Assembly: GCA_021775755.1 (NCBI GenBank)
Contig: JAJFHE010000039.1
Coordinates: 248,001-312,000, forward strand
Length of the DNA stretch: 64,000 nt
DNA from: Hyphomicrobiales bacterium
GTDB taxonomy: Bacteria; Pseudomonadota; Alphaproteobacteria; Rhizobiales; JAJFHB01
Direction: 5' to 3'
The notes under the pieces were generated by a model. The model did no database searches and had not been told where the DNA came from. It saw nothing but the letters and a program-made list of their open reading frames with translations. The position numbers were made by a program, and so were the translations under genes. Below, piece by piece: positions 35,834 to 44,115 of the stretch (the first letter of the stretch is position 1; each line of letters starts with the position of its first letter).

Positions 35834-36696
35834 TCGCGATCGCGCCAAGTATGCAGAGCAACTGGGACTGGCGCGCGGCCGGCAATTTCGTCTGCGGCGG
35901 CACGGGCTCGGGCCTGATGGTTTTTGCCGCTGCCGGGGGGTGGCTCCGTCTGGCTCATTTTGAGTGGGTGGCTCTGGGTGCCCTCCTGATTGTAGGCTGC
36001 GGTCTCTCCCTCGTGTGGCATGAGATCGGCCGTCGCTGGCGTTTCCTTAACGTGCTGCGCAACCCCGCAACGTCATGGATGAGCCGCGAGGCGTGGGCCG
36101 CCTCCGTGCTCTTCGGCGCCGGCGGCATTGGCGTTTTGCTGGCATCTCCCGCGTGGCTGTCGCTGGCGGCTGCCGCGGCGGTTGTCTTTCTGTTCTGCCA
36201 GGCGCAGATGCTCCGCGCGGCACGTGGCATACCGGCATGGCGGGACCGGGCAATTGTGCCGGTCGTTCTTTCGTCCGGACTTTCAGAAGGCGCCGGGCTG
36301 TTACTGGCGGCAAGTGCTCTTGAAGGTGTAGTGCCGATCTGGCTTGCCTTATCCGTGGTCGTACTGGTTGTGTGCCGTTCCGCGGCGATGGTCTGGTACG
36401 CGCTCAGGCTGTTTACCGGTCGCGCACCGCTCGCCGTTCTGCCGCGACTGAGGCGGACATCGGCGATCGTCCTCGGCGCCGGCAGCATTGTGCCACTGGT
36501 GCTCCTTCTCATTGCAGCCAGTGCTTTCACGGTGCCATGCGCGGTCGCGGCCGGGCTTTTGACGGCCGTCGCCGGCTGGCAGTTCAAATACACACTCGTG
36601 CGCGGCCTCGCGTGCATGCAGGGCTTTGCGTTGAAACATGCGCCGGCGCGGGGAGCACTGGCACCTGGTATCGGTGCGCGGCCTGGCTGGCAGTAA
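35830..36696 (+). CDS. padD: DmsC/PadD-like membrane anchor subunit
   Basis: The 288-residue polytopic membrane protein has about eight hydrophobic segments, including WVALGALLIVGCGLSLVWH, AAAVVFLFCQAQML and VLGAGSIVPLVLLLIAASAF. It resembles the quinone-reducing DmsC/PadD-type anchor; the conserved-looking early stretch is RRWRFLNVLRNPATSWMSREAW. The start at 35830 gives the ATGA overlap with the Fe-S subunit; an alternative start twelve bases upstream adds only MGRG. Sequence conservation in such anchors is low, so the call depends largely on the operon. Confidence 0.7.
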   Translation: MIAIAPSMQSNWDWRAAGNFVCGGTGSGLMVFAAAGGWLRLAHFEWVALGALLIVGCGLSLVWHEIGRRWRFLNVLRNPATSWMSREAWAASVLFGAGGIGVLLASPAWLSLAAAAAVVFLFCQAQMLRAARGIPAWRDRAIVPVVLSSGLSEGAGLLLAASALEGVVPIWLALSVVVLVVCRSAAMVWYALRLFTGRAPLAVLPRLRRTSAIVLGAGSIVPLVLLLIAASAFTVPCAVAAGLLTAVAGWQFKYTLVRGLACMQGFALKHAPARGALAPGIGARPGWQ

Positions 36697-36734
36697 ATTC
36701 AATCAAGAGAGCATTAACAGGGAGAACGAAGCTC

Positions 36735-37226
36735 ATGACTTCCGGCAAAACGGCGAAAGCGCCGACCACAAAGGATAACCCGGTCACCGTGCGCCCGCTC
36801 ACTGGAGAAGACCTCAACACGGTTGTCGCCATGGACGAAGCGTTGACAGGCCGCGCCCGGCGCGGATTTTTCGAGCGCCGTTTGCAGGCCGCGCTGAAAG
36901 ACCCGAAGGGGTTTGTTTACGTCGGCGCAGATGTGGCCGGCGAACTCAAAGGCTATGCGCTGGTGCGGTTGCTCGGCGGTGAATTCGGCCAGGACGCGGC
37001 CGGCAAGCTCGATGCGATCGGGATCGATCCGGCCAGTAAGGGCGCGGGCCTTGGGCGCGCGTTGATGACGAACATCGAAGACATTCTGCGCCACAAGGGT
37101 GTCGGCGAGTTGCAGACCGAAACCGAATGGACCAACGGCAGCTTGCTTGGCTTTCTCGCCCATTCCGGTTTTGAGCGCGCACCGCGCATCGTCCTGAAGC
37201 GCGACGTCGCAACCGATCTTGAATAA
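36735..37226 (+). CDS. GNAT acetyltransferase (second of three paralogs)
   Basis: The 163-residue product (start MTSGKTAKAPTTKDN, with GGGAG upstream) has the acetyl-CoA site AIGIDPASKGAGLGRALM and the segment DLNTVVAMDEALTGRARRGFFERRL, which aligns with the two other GNATs of the island. It lies 38 bases downstream of the membrane subunit and 36 bases upstream of the third GNAT, so it is probably in the same operon. The substrate cannot be read from sequence; acylation of an amino-aromatic or of a CoA ligase are the two likeliest ideas. Confidence 0.75.
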   Translation: MTSGKTAKAPTTKDNPVTVRPLTGEDLNTVVAMDEALTGRARRGFFERRLQAALKDPKGFVYVGADVAGELKGYALVRLLGGEFGQDAAGKLDAIGIDPASKGAGLGRALMTNIEDILRHKGVGELQTETEWTNGSLLGFLAHSGFERAPRIVLKRDVATDLE

Positions 37227-37262
37227 TCGCGGCCAAGCTGCCGATACCGGAGAACCGAAGCT

Positions 37263-37802
37263 ATGACCAGCCGTACACCAGATACAATTCCGCACCGCGC
37301 GGACGACCCTCTCGAGGTCGACTACTCAGATCCTGCAGCCAATGATTTCGACGCGCTGGCGCGCGACAGCGTGCCGGTTCGCTCCATGATGGCGGATGAC
37401 CTGAACGCAATCATCGCCATCGATCGCCGCATCACCGGCCATGACCGGGCGACCTATTATGAGCGGAAACTGGCTGAAACGATGGATGAGTCGGCGGTGC
37501 GCGTCTCCCTCGTCGCGGAGAGCGAGGGCTTTCCCGTTGGTTTCATCATGGCCCGGGTCGATTTCGGCGAGTTCGGCCACACTGAACCCGAAGCGGTCAT
37601 CGACACTATCGGCGTCGATCCGAAATTCGCGCACCAGGATATCGGTAAGGCGATGATGTCCCAGCTCCTGACGAACCTGCGGACGCTGCAGGTCGAGCAG
37701 GTGCGCACGGAAGTGGACTGGAACGCCTACGACCTGCTTGCGTTTCTGGAGCACTGCGGCTTTGTTCCCGCACAACGCATCGGGTTCCGGCGCAAGTTAT
37801 AG
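37263..37802 (+). CDS. GNAT acetyltransferase (third of three paralogs)
   Basis: The 179-residue product has an N-terminal tail of about 35 residues and then a GNAT fold with DLNAIIAIDRRITGHDRATYY and the acetyl-CoA loop TIGVDPKFAHQDIGKAMM. The loop lacks the standard second glycine pair (HQDIGK instead of a GxGxG-like run), which may alter acetyl-CoA binding. It closes the thioesterase-padBCD-GNAT run. Function is unassigned beyond the family. Confidence 0.72.
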   Translation: MTSRTPDTIPHRADDPLEVDYSDPAANDFDALARDSVPVRSMMADDLNAIIAIDRRITGHDRATYYERKLAETMDESAVRVSLVAESEGFPVGFIMARVDFGEFGHTEPEAVIDTIGVDPKFAHQDIGKAMMSQLLTNLRTLQVEQVRTEVDWNAYDLLAFLEHCGFVPAQRIGFRRKL

Positions 37803-37924
37803 CCTCTGTCGACCGGCACTGCTCCGGGCGCCGGATCGCTGCCTGACAACAGCTGCCTTGTGAGCTACCGTGGTTTCGGTTCTTTACACGGAACACCATC
37901 GGGATCGATCAATTCGGGCGGCTC

Positions 37925-39793
37925 ATGAAGACGCGTTACAAGCTTGGCGGCGGTTTTCTTGCGGTCCTGTCGGCGGTCACGGTTGCGGCGTTGCTGCTTT
38001 CAGGCGTGCATGTCGGAAACCGGGTTTTCACGGTCAAACCTGAACGCTTTGAAGCCTCAGGGCTGGTGACAGTTACAGGACCGGCACCCGGTGTGCCCGT
38101 ATCGATTGCGATTGCCGGAAGGGTGACAACGCTCGACGGACGGGCCGTTGCCGGCGCGATGGTCACTGCTGCCGACAGCGGTACGGGCTACCGCCTGACC
38201 GTCTATTCGGATGTGGAAGGGCATTACCGGCTGGAGGGGCGGTTTTCGGGAAACCTGAGCGTGCGAGCGAGGGCGCCGGGCTTTCAAGACGCCGAACTCG
38301 CCATGCAGTCCCCGGAAGAGCCACGAACGCCGCTCAACTTTGCGCTTGAGAAGCTTCAGGCTCCTGACGCGCTTTCCGAATCCCTCGCTGCCTCCGCGCA
38401 TGCTGCGATGCTCGACTGGCCGAATGCGGATCTTCGCGAAGCCTTCGTGAGCCAGTGCCACTTCTGTCACCAGATCGGCAATGCCTTGACCAGGGTGCCG
38501 CGCGACGGCGACGAGTGGGCGGAAACCGTCGACCGCATGGACGGCTACCTTGTGATGCTCACCGAGCGCCAGAAGCGCGCGATCGGCGATGCGCTTGCCG
38601 CGGCCTTCAACGGCGATCCGGTCGCCGCAGTCCAGACCTACGATGCCTCGCCCGAACTGTCGCGTGCACGGATCGAGGAATGGCCGGCGGGCGATGGCTA
38701 CTCCTTCATCCACGATGCCGATGTCGGTGCGGACGGGCGGCTCTACGGGGTCGATGAGGGGCATGATGTCTTGTGGGTGCTCGACCGCGAGACAAGAACC
38801 GTTGAGCGTGTGCCCCTGCCGGGCACAGATCTTCCTGTCGGCGGGGTGTTCTCCGGCCTTGCCCTGCCGATCGGTATATTTTCCGGCAAGCACGGACCGC
38901 ACAGCCTGGCGCAGGCCGCTGATGGGCGCTTCTGGATCACCAATGCGCTGTCGGCCAGTTTGATGTCCTACGAACCGCACACAAAGGTATTTGAAACATA
39001 TGCGGTGGGCGGCGATTCTCTTTATCCTCACACCATCCGCATCGACGGCGAGGGGATCGTGTGGTTCACGATTGCCGCATCGAACCAGGTGGCGCGATTT
39101 GAGCCGGACAGCGGCAGGTTTACGATCATCGAACTGCCGTCAAACGGGTTCGCCCGCTGGGTGTCGGACGCGTTTTTCCCGCTTATTCTGAAAACTGCCG
39201 CGCTTGTTCCAAGGGGCAATCTTCATCTGTCTTTGTCGCATCACAAGTGGTTCGGTCTCGGCAGGGACGCTTTGAACATGCCCTACGGCATCGATGTCAA
39301 CCCGCTCGACGGCAGCGTTTGGTACGCCAAACTCTATGCCAACCGTATTGGCCGCATCGATCCGGAAACACTGGATGTGGTGGAATTCGAAACGCCGCTG
39401 GCCGGGCCGCGGCGGCCGCGTTTTGATCGCGGCGGAACGCTGTGGATTCCCTCGTTCGACGAGAGTTCGGTGCTCTCCTTCGATCCGGCGAGCGGCCGGT
39501 TTTCGACCTACCCGCTGCCGCAACTGGCTCCAAACGAGTACGAGACGCCGTATGCGCTGAATGTGCATCCGCAAACCGGAGATGTCTGGATCACATCCAA
39601 CCTGTCGGACCGCATATTCCGCTTCGATCCGGACACGCAGTTATTTGTCAGCTATCCGAGCCCGACCCGTGTCACTTTCCTGCGCGATCTCGTATTCACC
39701 GATGACGGCAAGGTCTGTTCGAGCCAGTCGAACCTGCCGGCCTATGCGATTGAGGGCGGCGTGCCGTCGTTCATTTGCATCGATCCGGGGTGA
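37925..39793 (+). CDS. Exported Vgb-like beta-propeller protein with a CXXCH heme motif
   Basis: The 622-residue product has an N-terminal hydrophobic segment (GGGFLAVLSAVTVAALLLSGV) for export or anchoring. A carboxypeptidase-regulatory-like beta-sandwich (about 60-140, IAGRVTTLDGRAVAGAMV) comes next, then a short helical region with C178-HF-C181-H182, a c-type heme motif. The rest (about 250-620) is a propeller of virginiamycin-B-lyase/NHL type with repeats such as MPYGIDVNPLDGSVWYAKL and GIVWFTIAASNQVARFEPDSG. It follows the GNAT pair by 122 bases. A redox or periplasmic binding role is possible, but I know of no assigned function for this architecture. Confidence 0.7.
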   Translation: MKTRYKLGGGFLAVLSAVTVAALLLSGVHVGNRVFTVKPERFEASGLVTVTGPAPGVPVSIAIAGRVTTLDGRAVAGAMVTAADSGTGYRLTVYSDVEGHYRLEGRFSGNLSVRARAPGFQDAELAMQSPEEPRTPLNFALEKLQAPDALSESLAASAHAAMLDWPNADLREAFVSQCHFCHQIGNALTRVPRDGDEWAETVDRMDGYLVMLTERQKRAIGDALAAAFNGDPVAAVQTYDASPELSRARIEEWPAGDGYSFIHDADVGADGRLYGVDEGHDVLWVLDRETRTVERVPLPGTDLPVGGVFSGLALPIGIFSGKHGPHSLAQAADGRFWITNALSASLMSYEPHTKVFETYAVGGDSLYPHTIRIDGEGIVWFTIAASNQVARFEPDSGRFTIIELPSNGFARWVSDAFFPLILKTAALVPRGNLHLSLSHHKWFGLGRDALNMPYGIDVNPLDGSVWYAKLYANRIGRIDPETLDVVEFETPLAGPRRPRFDRGGTLWIPSFDESSVLSFDPASGRFSTYPLPQLAPNEYETPYALNVHPQTGDVWITSNLSDRIFRFDPDTQLFVSYPSPTRVTFLRDLVFTDDGKVCSSQSNLPAYAIEGGVPSFICIDPG

Positions 39794-39847
39794 GGCGGCC
39801 ATTTGGCGATTGCGCCGGGCGCCGGTCTTTGCCATGTGTGAGGCGCC

Positions 39848-40330
39848 ATGCCGGAACATCACACGCCCATAACGATCTTCATTGATGCAGACGCCTGCCC
39901 GGTCAAGGACGAGACCTACCGCGTTGCGGACCGTTATGAGCTCAAGGTATTCGTGGTGGCGAACGCCTACATTGCCGTGCCGCAAGGGGCGCGCATCGAG
40001 CGGGTTGTCGTTGCGGAGGGTCCCGATGTTGCCGATGACTGGATTGCCGAGCGTGCGGCGCCCGGCGGCATCGTCATTACCGCTGATGTTCCTCTGGCGG
40101 ATCGTTGCGTCAAGGCGGGAGCTGCCGTCATCGCACCGAACGGGCGAAAGTTTACGGAAGGCTCGATCGGTATGGCGCTGGCGACGCGCAACCTGATGTA
40201 CGATTTGCGCTCGGCCGGCGAGACCACCGGAGGGCCGAAGCCGTTTTCAAAGCGCGATCGCTCGACTTTTCTGTCGGCGCTTGACGAGGCCGTAATGCGT
40301 TTGAAACGGGAAGGTTACGGCGCGGCGTAA
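39848..40330 (+). CDS. YaiI/YqxD (DUF188) family protein
   Basis: The 160-residue product matches the UPF0178/YaiI family from [18 protein letters not shown] through [55 protein letters not shown] and [15 protein letters not shown]. The fold is PIN-like, with acidic residues DAD and TADVPLAD at the expected places. Biochemical function is unknown. It lies between the propeller gene and the convergent benzoyl-CoA reductase operon and shows no link to aromatic catabolism. Confidence 0.88.
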   Translation: MPEHHTPITIFIDADACPVKDETYRVADRYELKVFVVANAYIAVPQGARIERVVVAEGPDVADDWIAERAAPGGIVITADVPLADRCVKAGAAVIAPNGRKFTEGSIGMALATRNLMYDLRSAGETTGGPKPFSKRDRSTFLSALDEAVMRLKREGYGAA

Positions 40331-40352
40331 ACGCGCCGCACCGTTAACCGGG

Positions 40353-40601
40353 TCAGCTGTTCAACTGGTCGAATTTTTCCTGCAACTCTTCCGGCGATTC
40401 GATGAACTCCGGATCGGTCAGGATGCACTCAGGCTCGGGGCAGACCATCTGGCATTGCGGTTCGTCTTCGGCGCCGACGCATTCGGTGCACTTGAACGGA
40501 TCGATGCGGTAGATCGGGTCGCCGACGGAGATTGCCTCATTGGGGCAAACCGGCTCGCAGGCATCGCATGCGGTGCAGTTTTCCATGATCTTCAGGGCCA
40601 T
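40353..40601 (-). CDS. badB: 2[4Fe-4S] ferredoxin of benzoyl-CoA reductase (BadB-type)
   Basis: The 82-residue ferredoxin has cysteine groups CTACDACEPVC and CTECVGAEDEPQCQMVC. The enlarged second loop (CVGAEDEPQC) and C-terminal tail are typical of Allochromatium-type low-potential ferredoxins. This type serves as electron donor to class I benzoyl-CoA reductase. The start at 40601 is supported by GGGAGGAG upstream. It is the last gene of the leftward reductase operon, 16 bases after the BadG-like gene. The korAB genes on the other side of the island would keep it reduced. Confidence 0.88.
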   Translation of the reverse strand: MALKIMENCTACDACEPVCPNEAISVGDPIYRIDPFKCTECVGAEDEPQCQMVCPEPECILTDPEFIESPEELQEKFDQLNS

Positions 40602-40617
40602 GATGTGTCTCCTCCCT

Positions 40618-41460
40618 TTACGAGGCCATTGGCAGAGCGTCGAGTTTTGCCAGCTTGTCGTAACGGAAAGCCCCCCAGAGAGCGGCCCCGATTGCGCCGG
40701 CATAGATCGAATCTTCGTGGCTGCGGATCTCGACGGTCGTTTTCTGACCTTCGAGTTCCTCGCGAAGCGCGCCGACAAGGCCTTCATCCATGGCGAGTCC
40801 GCCGGTTACCATGACGACGCCGTCACCTGCCTTGATGGCTTTTAAAAGCCGTGCGAGACGGCCGGCCATCGACAGGTGGATGCCCTTGAGGATGTTTTCG
40901 GTCGAAATGCTGCGCGACACCATGTTGATGACGTCGGTCTCCGCCAGCACGGCGCAGATGCTCGAGACCTTCTCAGGGTCGTCGGCCTTGCGTGACAGCG
41001 GGCCGATTTCATCCTGGGCGATGCCGAGATAGCGCGCGATATTCTCAAGGAACTGACCTGAACCGGACGCGCACTGACTTGTCATCTTGTAGGTCAAAAC
41101 TTTTCCCCGGTCGTCGATGAGGATGGCGCGGCCGTGCAGTGCGCCGACATCGAGAACGGACTGGGCCTGTTTGTCGAGATAGAGCGCGCCACGCGCGTGC
41201 GTGGTCATCGAATAGAAGTGGCCGGTATGGAAGGGCACCGTTTCGCCTTCGCCCGTGGTTGCCACATAGGCGACGTCGTCGCGTTTCAATCCCGCCTGCG
41301 CCAGGCAATCGTCATACGCCTCTTCGGCGAGCTGCAACGGGTCGCGCTGGCGTACTCTGAGGACCTGTCGGGCCAGCCACTTGGTTTCATCGCCGTTCAC
41401 TTCGAACAGTGCGGCCTTTACCGCACCCGTACCGACGTCAACTCCGGCTGTAATGGTCAT
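40618..41460 (-). CDS. badG: Benzoyl-CoA reductase ATPase subunit D (BcrD/BadG)
   Basis: The smaller of two ATPase subunits that use ATP hydrolysis to push electrons into benzoyl-CoA. The 280-residue product has the ASKHA phosphate-binding start VDVGTGAVKAALF and a second phosphate region DVGALHGRAILID. Cys130 (SQCASGSGQFLENIARYLGI) and Cys169 (SSICAVLAETDVINM) are available for the bridging [4Fe-4S] cluster. Length agrees with BadG/BcrD. It lies 22 bases after the BadF-like gene and 16 bases before the ferredoxin. Confidence 0.93.
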   Translation of the reverse strand: MTITAGVDVGTGAVKAALFEVNGDETKWLARQVLRVRQRDPLQLAEEAYDDCLAQAGLKRDDVAYVATTGEGETVPFHTGHFYSMTTHARGALYLDKQAQSVLDVGALHGRAILIDDRGKVLTYKMTSQCASGSGQFLENIARYLGIAQDEIGPLSRKADDPEKVSSICAVLAETDVINMVSRSISTENILKGIHLSMAGRLARLLKAIKAGDGVVMVTGGLAMDEGLVGALREELEGQKTTVEIRSHEDSIYAGAIGAALWGAFRYDKLAKLDALPMAS

Positions 41461-41482
41461 GGTCGTGTTCTCCTTCCAACCT

Positions 41483-42796
41483 TCAATTCACCGCGCGGCC
41501 GGCAAAGGTCGCAGCACCCAGGGCGCCGGTGTAGATCGAGCCCGGGTCGATGTTGATTTTTACTTCACCGTAATTTTCTTTGACGAGCAGGTCGAGTTCA
41601 CGCACGGCGGCTTCGTTTTTCGCGACACCGCCTGTGAAGGTGAACTCATCGCGTATGCCGCCGGAGCGCGAAATGATCGACATGGCGCGCAAGATGATGG
41701 CGCGGTGGAGGCCCGCCAGAATGTCTTCGCGCTTTTCACCCAGCGCCAGGCGGTCCCGCAGTTCGGCGCCTGCAAACACCGTGCAGGTTGAATTGATGCG
41801 CACGGAACGCGTCGCTTTCATGGCGAGCGGTCCAAGTTCATGCAATCCCATGTTCATTTCATCGGCGATGTAGCCGAGATAGCGGCCGCATCCGGCAGCG
41901 CAGCGGTCGTTCATCTGGAAGTTTTCGACAATTCCTTCCGGATCGACCTGGATGCCTTTCGTGTCCTGGCCGCCGATATCGAGCACTGTGCGGGTCGCGG
42001 GATACATGACATGGGCGCCCAACCCGTGGCAGAGGATTTCAGAGCGGATGTGCTCCTTCGAGAACGGCAGCGTAACGCGGCCATAGCCCGTGCCGACGAG
42101 GTAGACCTCTTCAAGGTCGACACCGAGGGCACTCTTGACGGCGCGCTCGACGGTTGCCGGGTCGACACCGAATTCGGGGGCAACCTTGACGACTTCCTGC
42201 AGTGCGCGCAGGAACTTGCCGCTCATGTCTTCCGACGGGGGCCGGTTTTCCACCTCGATGATCGACTTGTCGTAGACGTTGAGGAGAAGGTCGTAGGGTA
42301 CATCGGCATCGCGGGCCGTGTCCTCGGCGATGTTCAGGTAGCGCGAGCCGGCGATGTCGCGAAAGAAGTCTGATTTGCGCCTGCCGCCTGGCGCGAACAT
42401 TGCGGTTGCTTCGCCGCGCAGTGTGTTGAAGACCTGCGCGAGAACCTCCCCGACAGCATCTTCCAGACCGGCAAAGCGCTTGCCGGAAACCTGCTGCAGA
42501 CAGGTTTGCTCCAGATCGTTGAGCTGTTCGACAAACTGTTCGCGGCGAAACCCGAGTTCAAGCCTTGAGAGGAAGTCATCGAGCTTGTCGGCAAGTTCGG
42601 GAACGTCGGCACCGAGTGCGCGGCGGCACAGGGTGAGCCGTGCATCGATCATCGCTTCAAGTTTGGCGACCCGCGTTGCGGTGTCGTAGTTGGATCGGGA
42701 GTTGGTGATGCCGCGGCCGATAATCACCGAGTTATCGTCGAGCAGAACGGCCTTCGTCGTTGTCGAGCCGAGATCGATGCCTACAAAGGTTCTCAT
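41483..42796 (-). CDS. badF: Benzoyl-CoA reductase ATPase subunit A (BcrA/BadF)
   Basis: The larger ATPase subunit of class I benzoyl-CoA reductase. The 437-residue product shows [14 protein letters not shown] at the N-terminus and [13 protein letters not shown]. Cys299 and Cys303 are in the segment [15 protein letters not shown], and Cys338 is in [12 protein letters not shown]. The insertion (about 40-235) that separates BcrA from BcrD is present. It overlaps the BadE-like gene by four bases. The order D-E-F-G followed by ferredoxin matches R. palustris badDEFG..B except that no benzoate-CoA ligase (badA) lies between G and B. Confidence 0.94.
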   Translation of the reverse strand: MRTFVGIDLGSTTTKAVLLDDNSVIIGRGITNSRSNYDTATRVAKLEAMIDARLTLCRRALGADVPELADKLDDFLSRLELGFRREQFVEQLNDLEQTCLQQVSGKRFAGLEDAVGEVLAQVFNTLRGEATAMFAPGGRRKSDFFRDIAGSRYLNIAEDTARDADVPYDLLLNVYDKSIIEVENRPPSEDMSGKFLRALQEVVKVAPEFGVDPATVERAVKSALGVDLEEVYLVGTGYGRVTLPFSKEHIRSEILCHGLGAHVMYPATRTVLDIGGQDTKGIQVDPEGIVENFQMNDRCAAGCGRYLGYIADEMNMGLHELGPLAMKATRSVRINSTCTVFAGAELRDRLALGEKREDILAGLHRAIILRAMSIISRSGGIRDEFTFTGGVAKNEAAVRELDLLVKENYGEVKINIDPGSIYTGALGAATFAGRAVN

Positions 42797-44115
42797 GCTG
42801 CTGCTCCTTTCGCGCTGCCGTCGCGTTTCTGATCGACCATCTGGAAGTAACTTTCCAGGCGGTTCTTGATGTTGGCGGCGGAGAAGTAGCGCGGATCGAC
42901 AAGATCGCTTTCGACGAACGCGGCCGGTTTCCCGGTTCGCTTTTCGACCTCGCGCATGATGAGAAGCTGACCGGCGGAGAAGCTGTTGCAGCTCTTGATG
43001 GAGTTGATCAGAAGACCGTCCGCCTCATACTCGTTGACGTAGTTGACCAGCATGTCGACGCGCTGCGGCAGGCTGCGGTTCGTGTAAACGCCGAGGCAGT
43101 AGTCCGCGAGCGTTTCCAGAGGATTGTCGGGATCGTGACGGAAGCCGAAGTCATAGACACCGCCGACCTTCGTATAGCTGGACGCAACGACCACCGCGCC
43201 TTCTTCGTAGAACATCTTCCAGAAATCACGGAAGCTCGTGTAGTTGGGCGGGCCTTCGACGACGAGGCGGTACTTTTCCGTTTCCATGACGCCATCGGGC
43301 GTCACCGGGCCCTGACCGGCGGCGAGGCGCCCATCCACTTCCTCGCGCAAGGTCTTGTAATAGTCGATGGCATCGTCGGTGCCGCGGTAGGCGCCGAATA
43401 TCGGGCCGATATAGTAGATGCCGCCAAAGTAGGCATCGATCGGAGAGGGACGGTTCCGTCCGGTCTGAAGCACGTAGACAAGATCGTCTTCGGCCTTGGC
43501 CGAGCGCCGCAGGTTTTCGCGCAGGCGGTCGATGTCGAACTTCACGCCGCTTACCCGTTCAAGCGTCGGGATCACATCTTCCTTCAGCTGTTTGACCATG
43601 TATTCGCGCATATTGTCGGTGATCTTGCCGTCGCCCTCATAGGGCGTATGCAGCATGATGGTTTCGCATTTGTACTGCTCGCGCAGCAGCTCAAACCACT
43701 TCATGAAGGTGAAGCAGCCGGTATACGACAGCAACAACAGATCGGGATCGGGAAAGGGCTTGCCGTTCGGCGCGAGATTGCCCTTTGCCATCATTCCGAC
43801 GTCCGACTTCACATAGGTGCAGACGTCTTCGGAATGGCCGAGCTTTTCCGCTTCCATCACGTAAGAGCCGCTTTTCTTGCGAAGGCCGTTCTGGATGGCG
43901 TTGACCTCGGGCAGGTTGTTGGCGAAGTCGAAACACATGATGAGTTCGTTGAGATTGCCCGGCACGAAGGTGGAGCACACTTTTTCGCCATTCTCACGGG
44001 CGCTGGTGAGGCGGTCGAAATGCTTCGCCATCATGGCTTTCTGCTTGAGCATTGAGTCGTCTTTGGAGACTTCCTGTTGCTCCGACGTGCTCCTTGATGT
44101 GGTGATGACGGTCAT
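42793..44115 (-). CDS. badE: Benzoyl-CoA reductase subunit B (BcrB/BadE)
   Basis: One of two subunits forming the benzoyl-CoA-binding, dearomatising half. The 440-residue product resembles the 2-hydroxyacyl-CoA dehydratase-type Fe-S proteins: [76 protein letters not shown] and [14 protein letters not shown]. Cys near the second and fourth motifs are candidate cluster ligands. The start at 44115 is preferred because it overlaps the badD stop as ATGA and has GGAG at good spacing; a start at 44127 lacks a ribosome site. Confidence 0.94.
   Translation of the reverse strand: MTVITTSRSTSEQQEVSKDDSMLKQKAMMAKHFDRLTSARENGEKVCSTFVPGNLNELIMCFDFANNLPEVNAIQNGLRKKSGSYVMEAEKLGHSEDVCTYVKSDVGMMAKGNLAPNGKPFPDPDLLLLSYTGCFTFMKWFELLREQYKCETIMLHTPYEGDGKITDNMREYMVKQLKEDVIPTLERVSGVKFDIDRLRENLRRSAKAEDDLVYVLQTGRNRPSPIDAYFGGIYYIGPIFGAYRGTDDAIDYYKTLREEVDGRLAAGQGPVTPDGVMETEKYRLVVEGPPNYTSFRDFWKMFYEEGAVVVASSYTKVGGVYDFGFRHDPDNPLETLADYCLGVYTNRSLPQRVDMLVNYVNEYEADGLLINSIKSCNSFSAGQLLIMREVEKRTGKPAAFVESDLVDPRYFSAANIKNRLESYFQMVDQKRDGSAKGAAA

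Noticed and set aside
37826-37842. GC-rich dyad TCCGG-GCG-CCGGA after the third GNAT as a rho-independent terminator
   Set aside because: The stem is only five pairs and no T-run follows.
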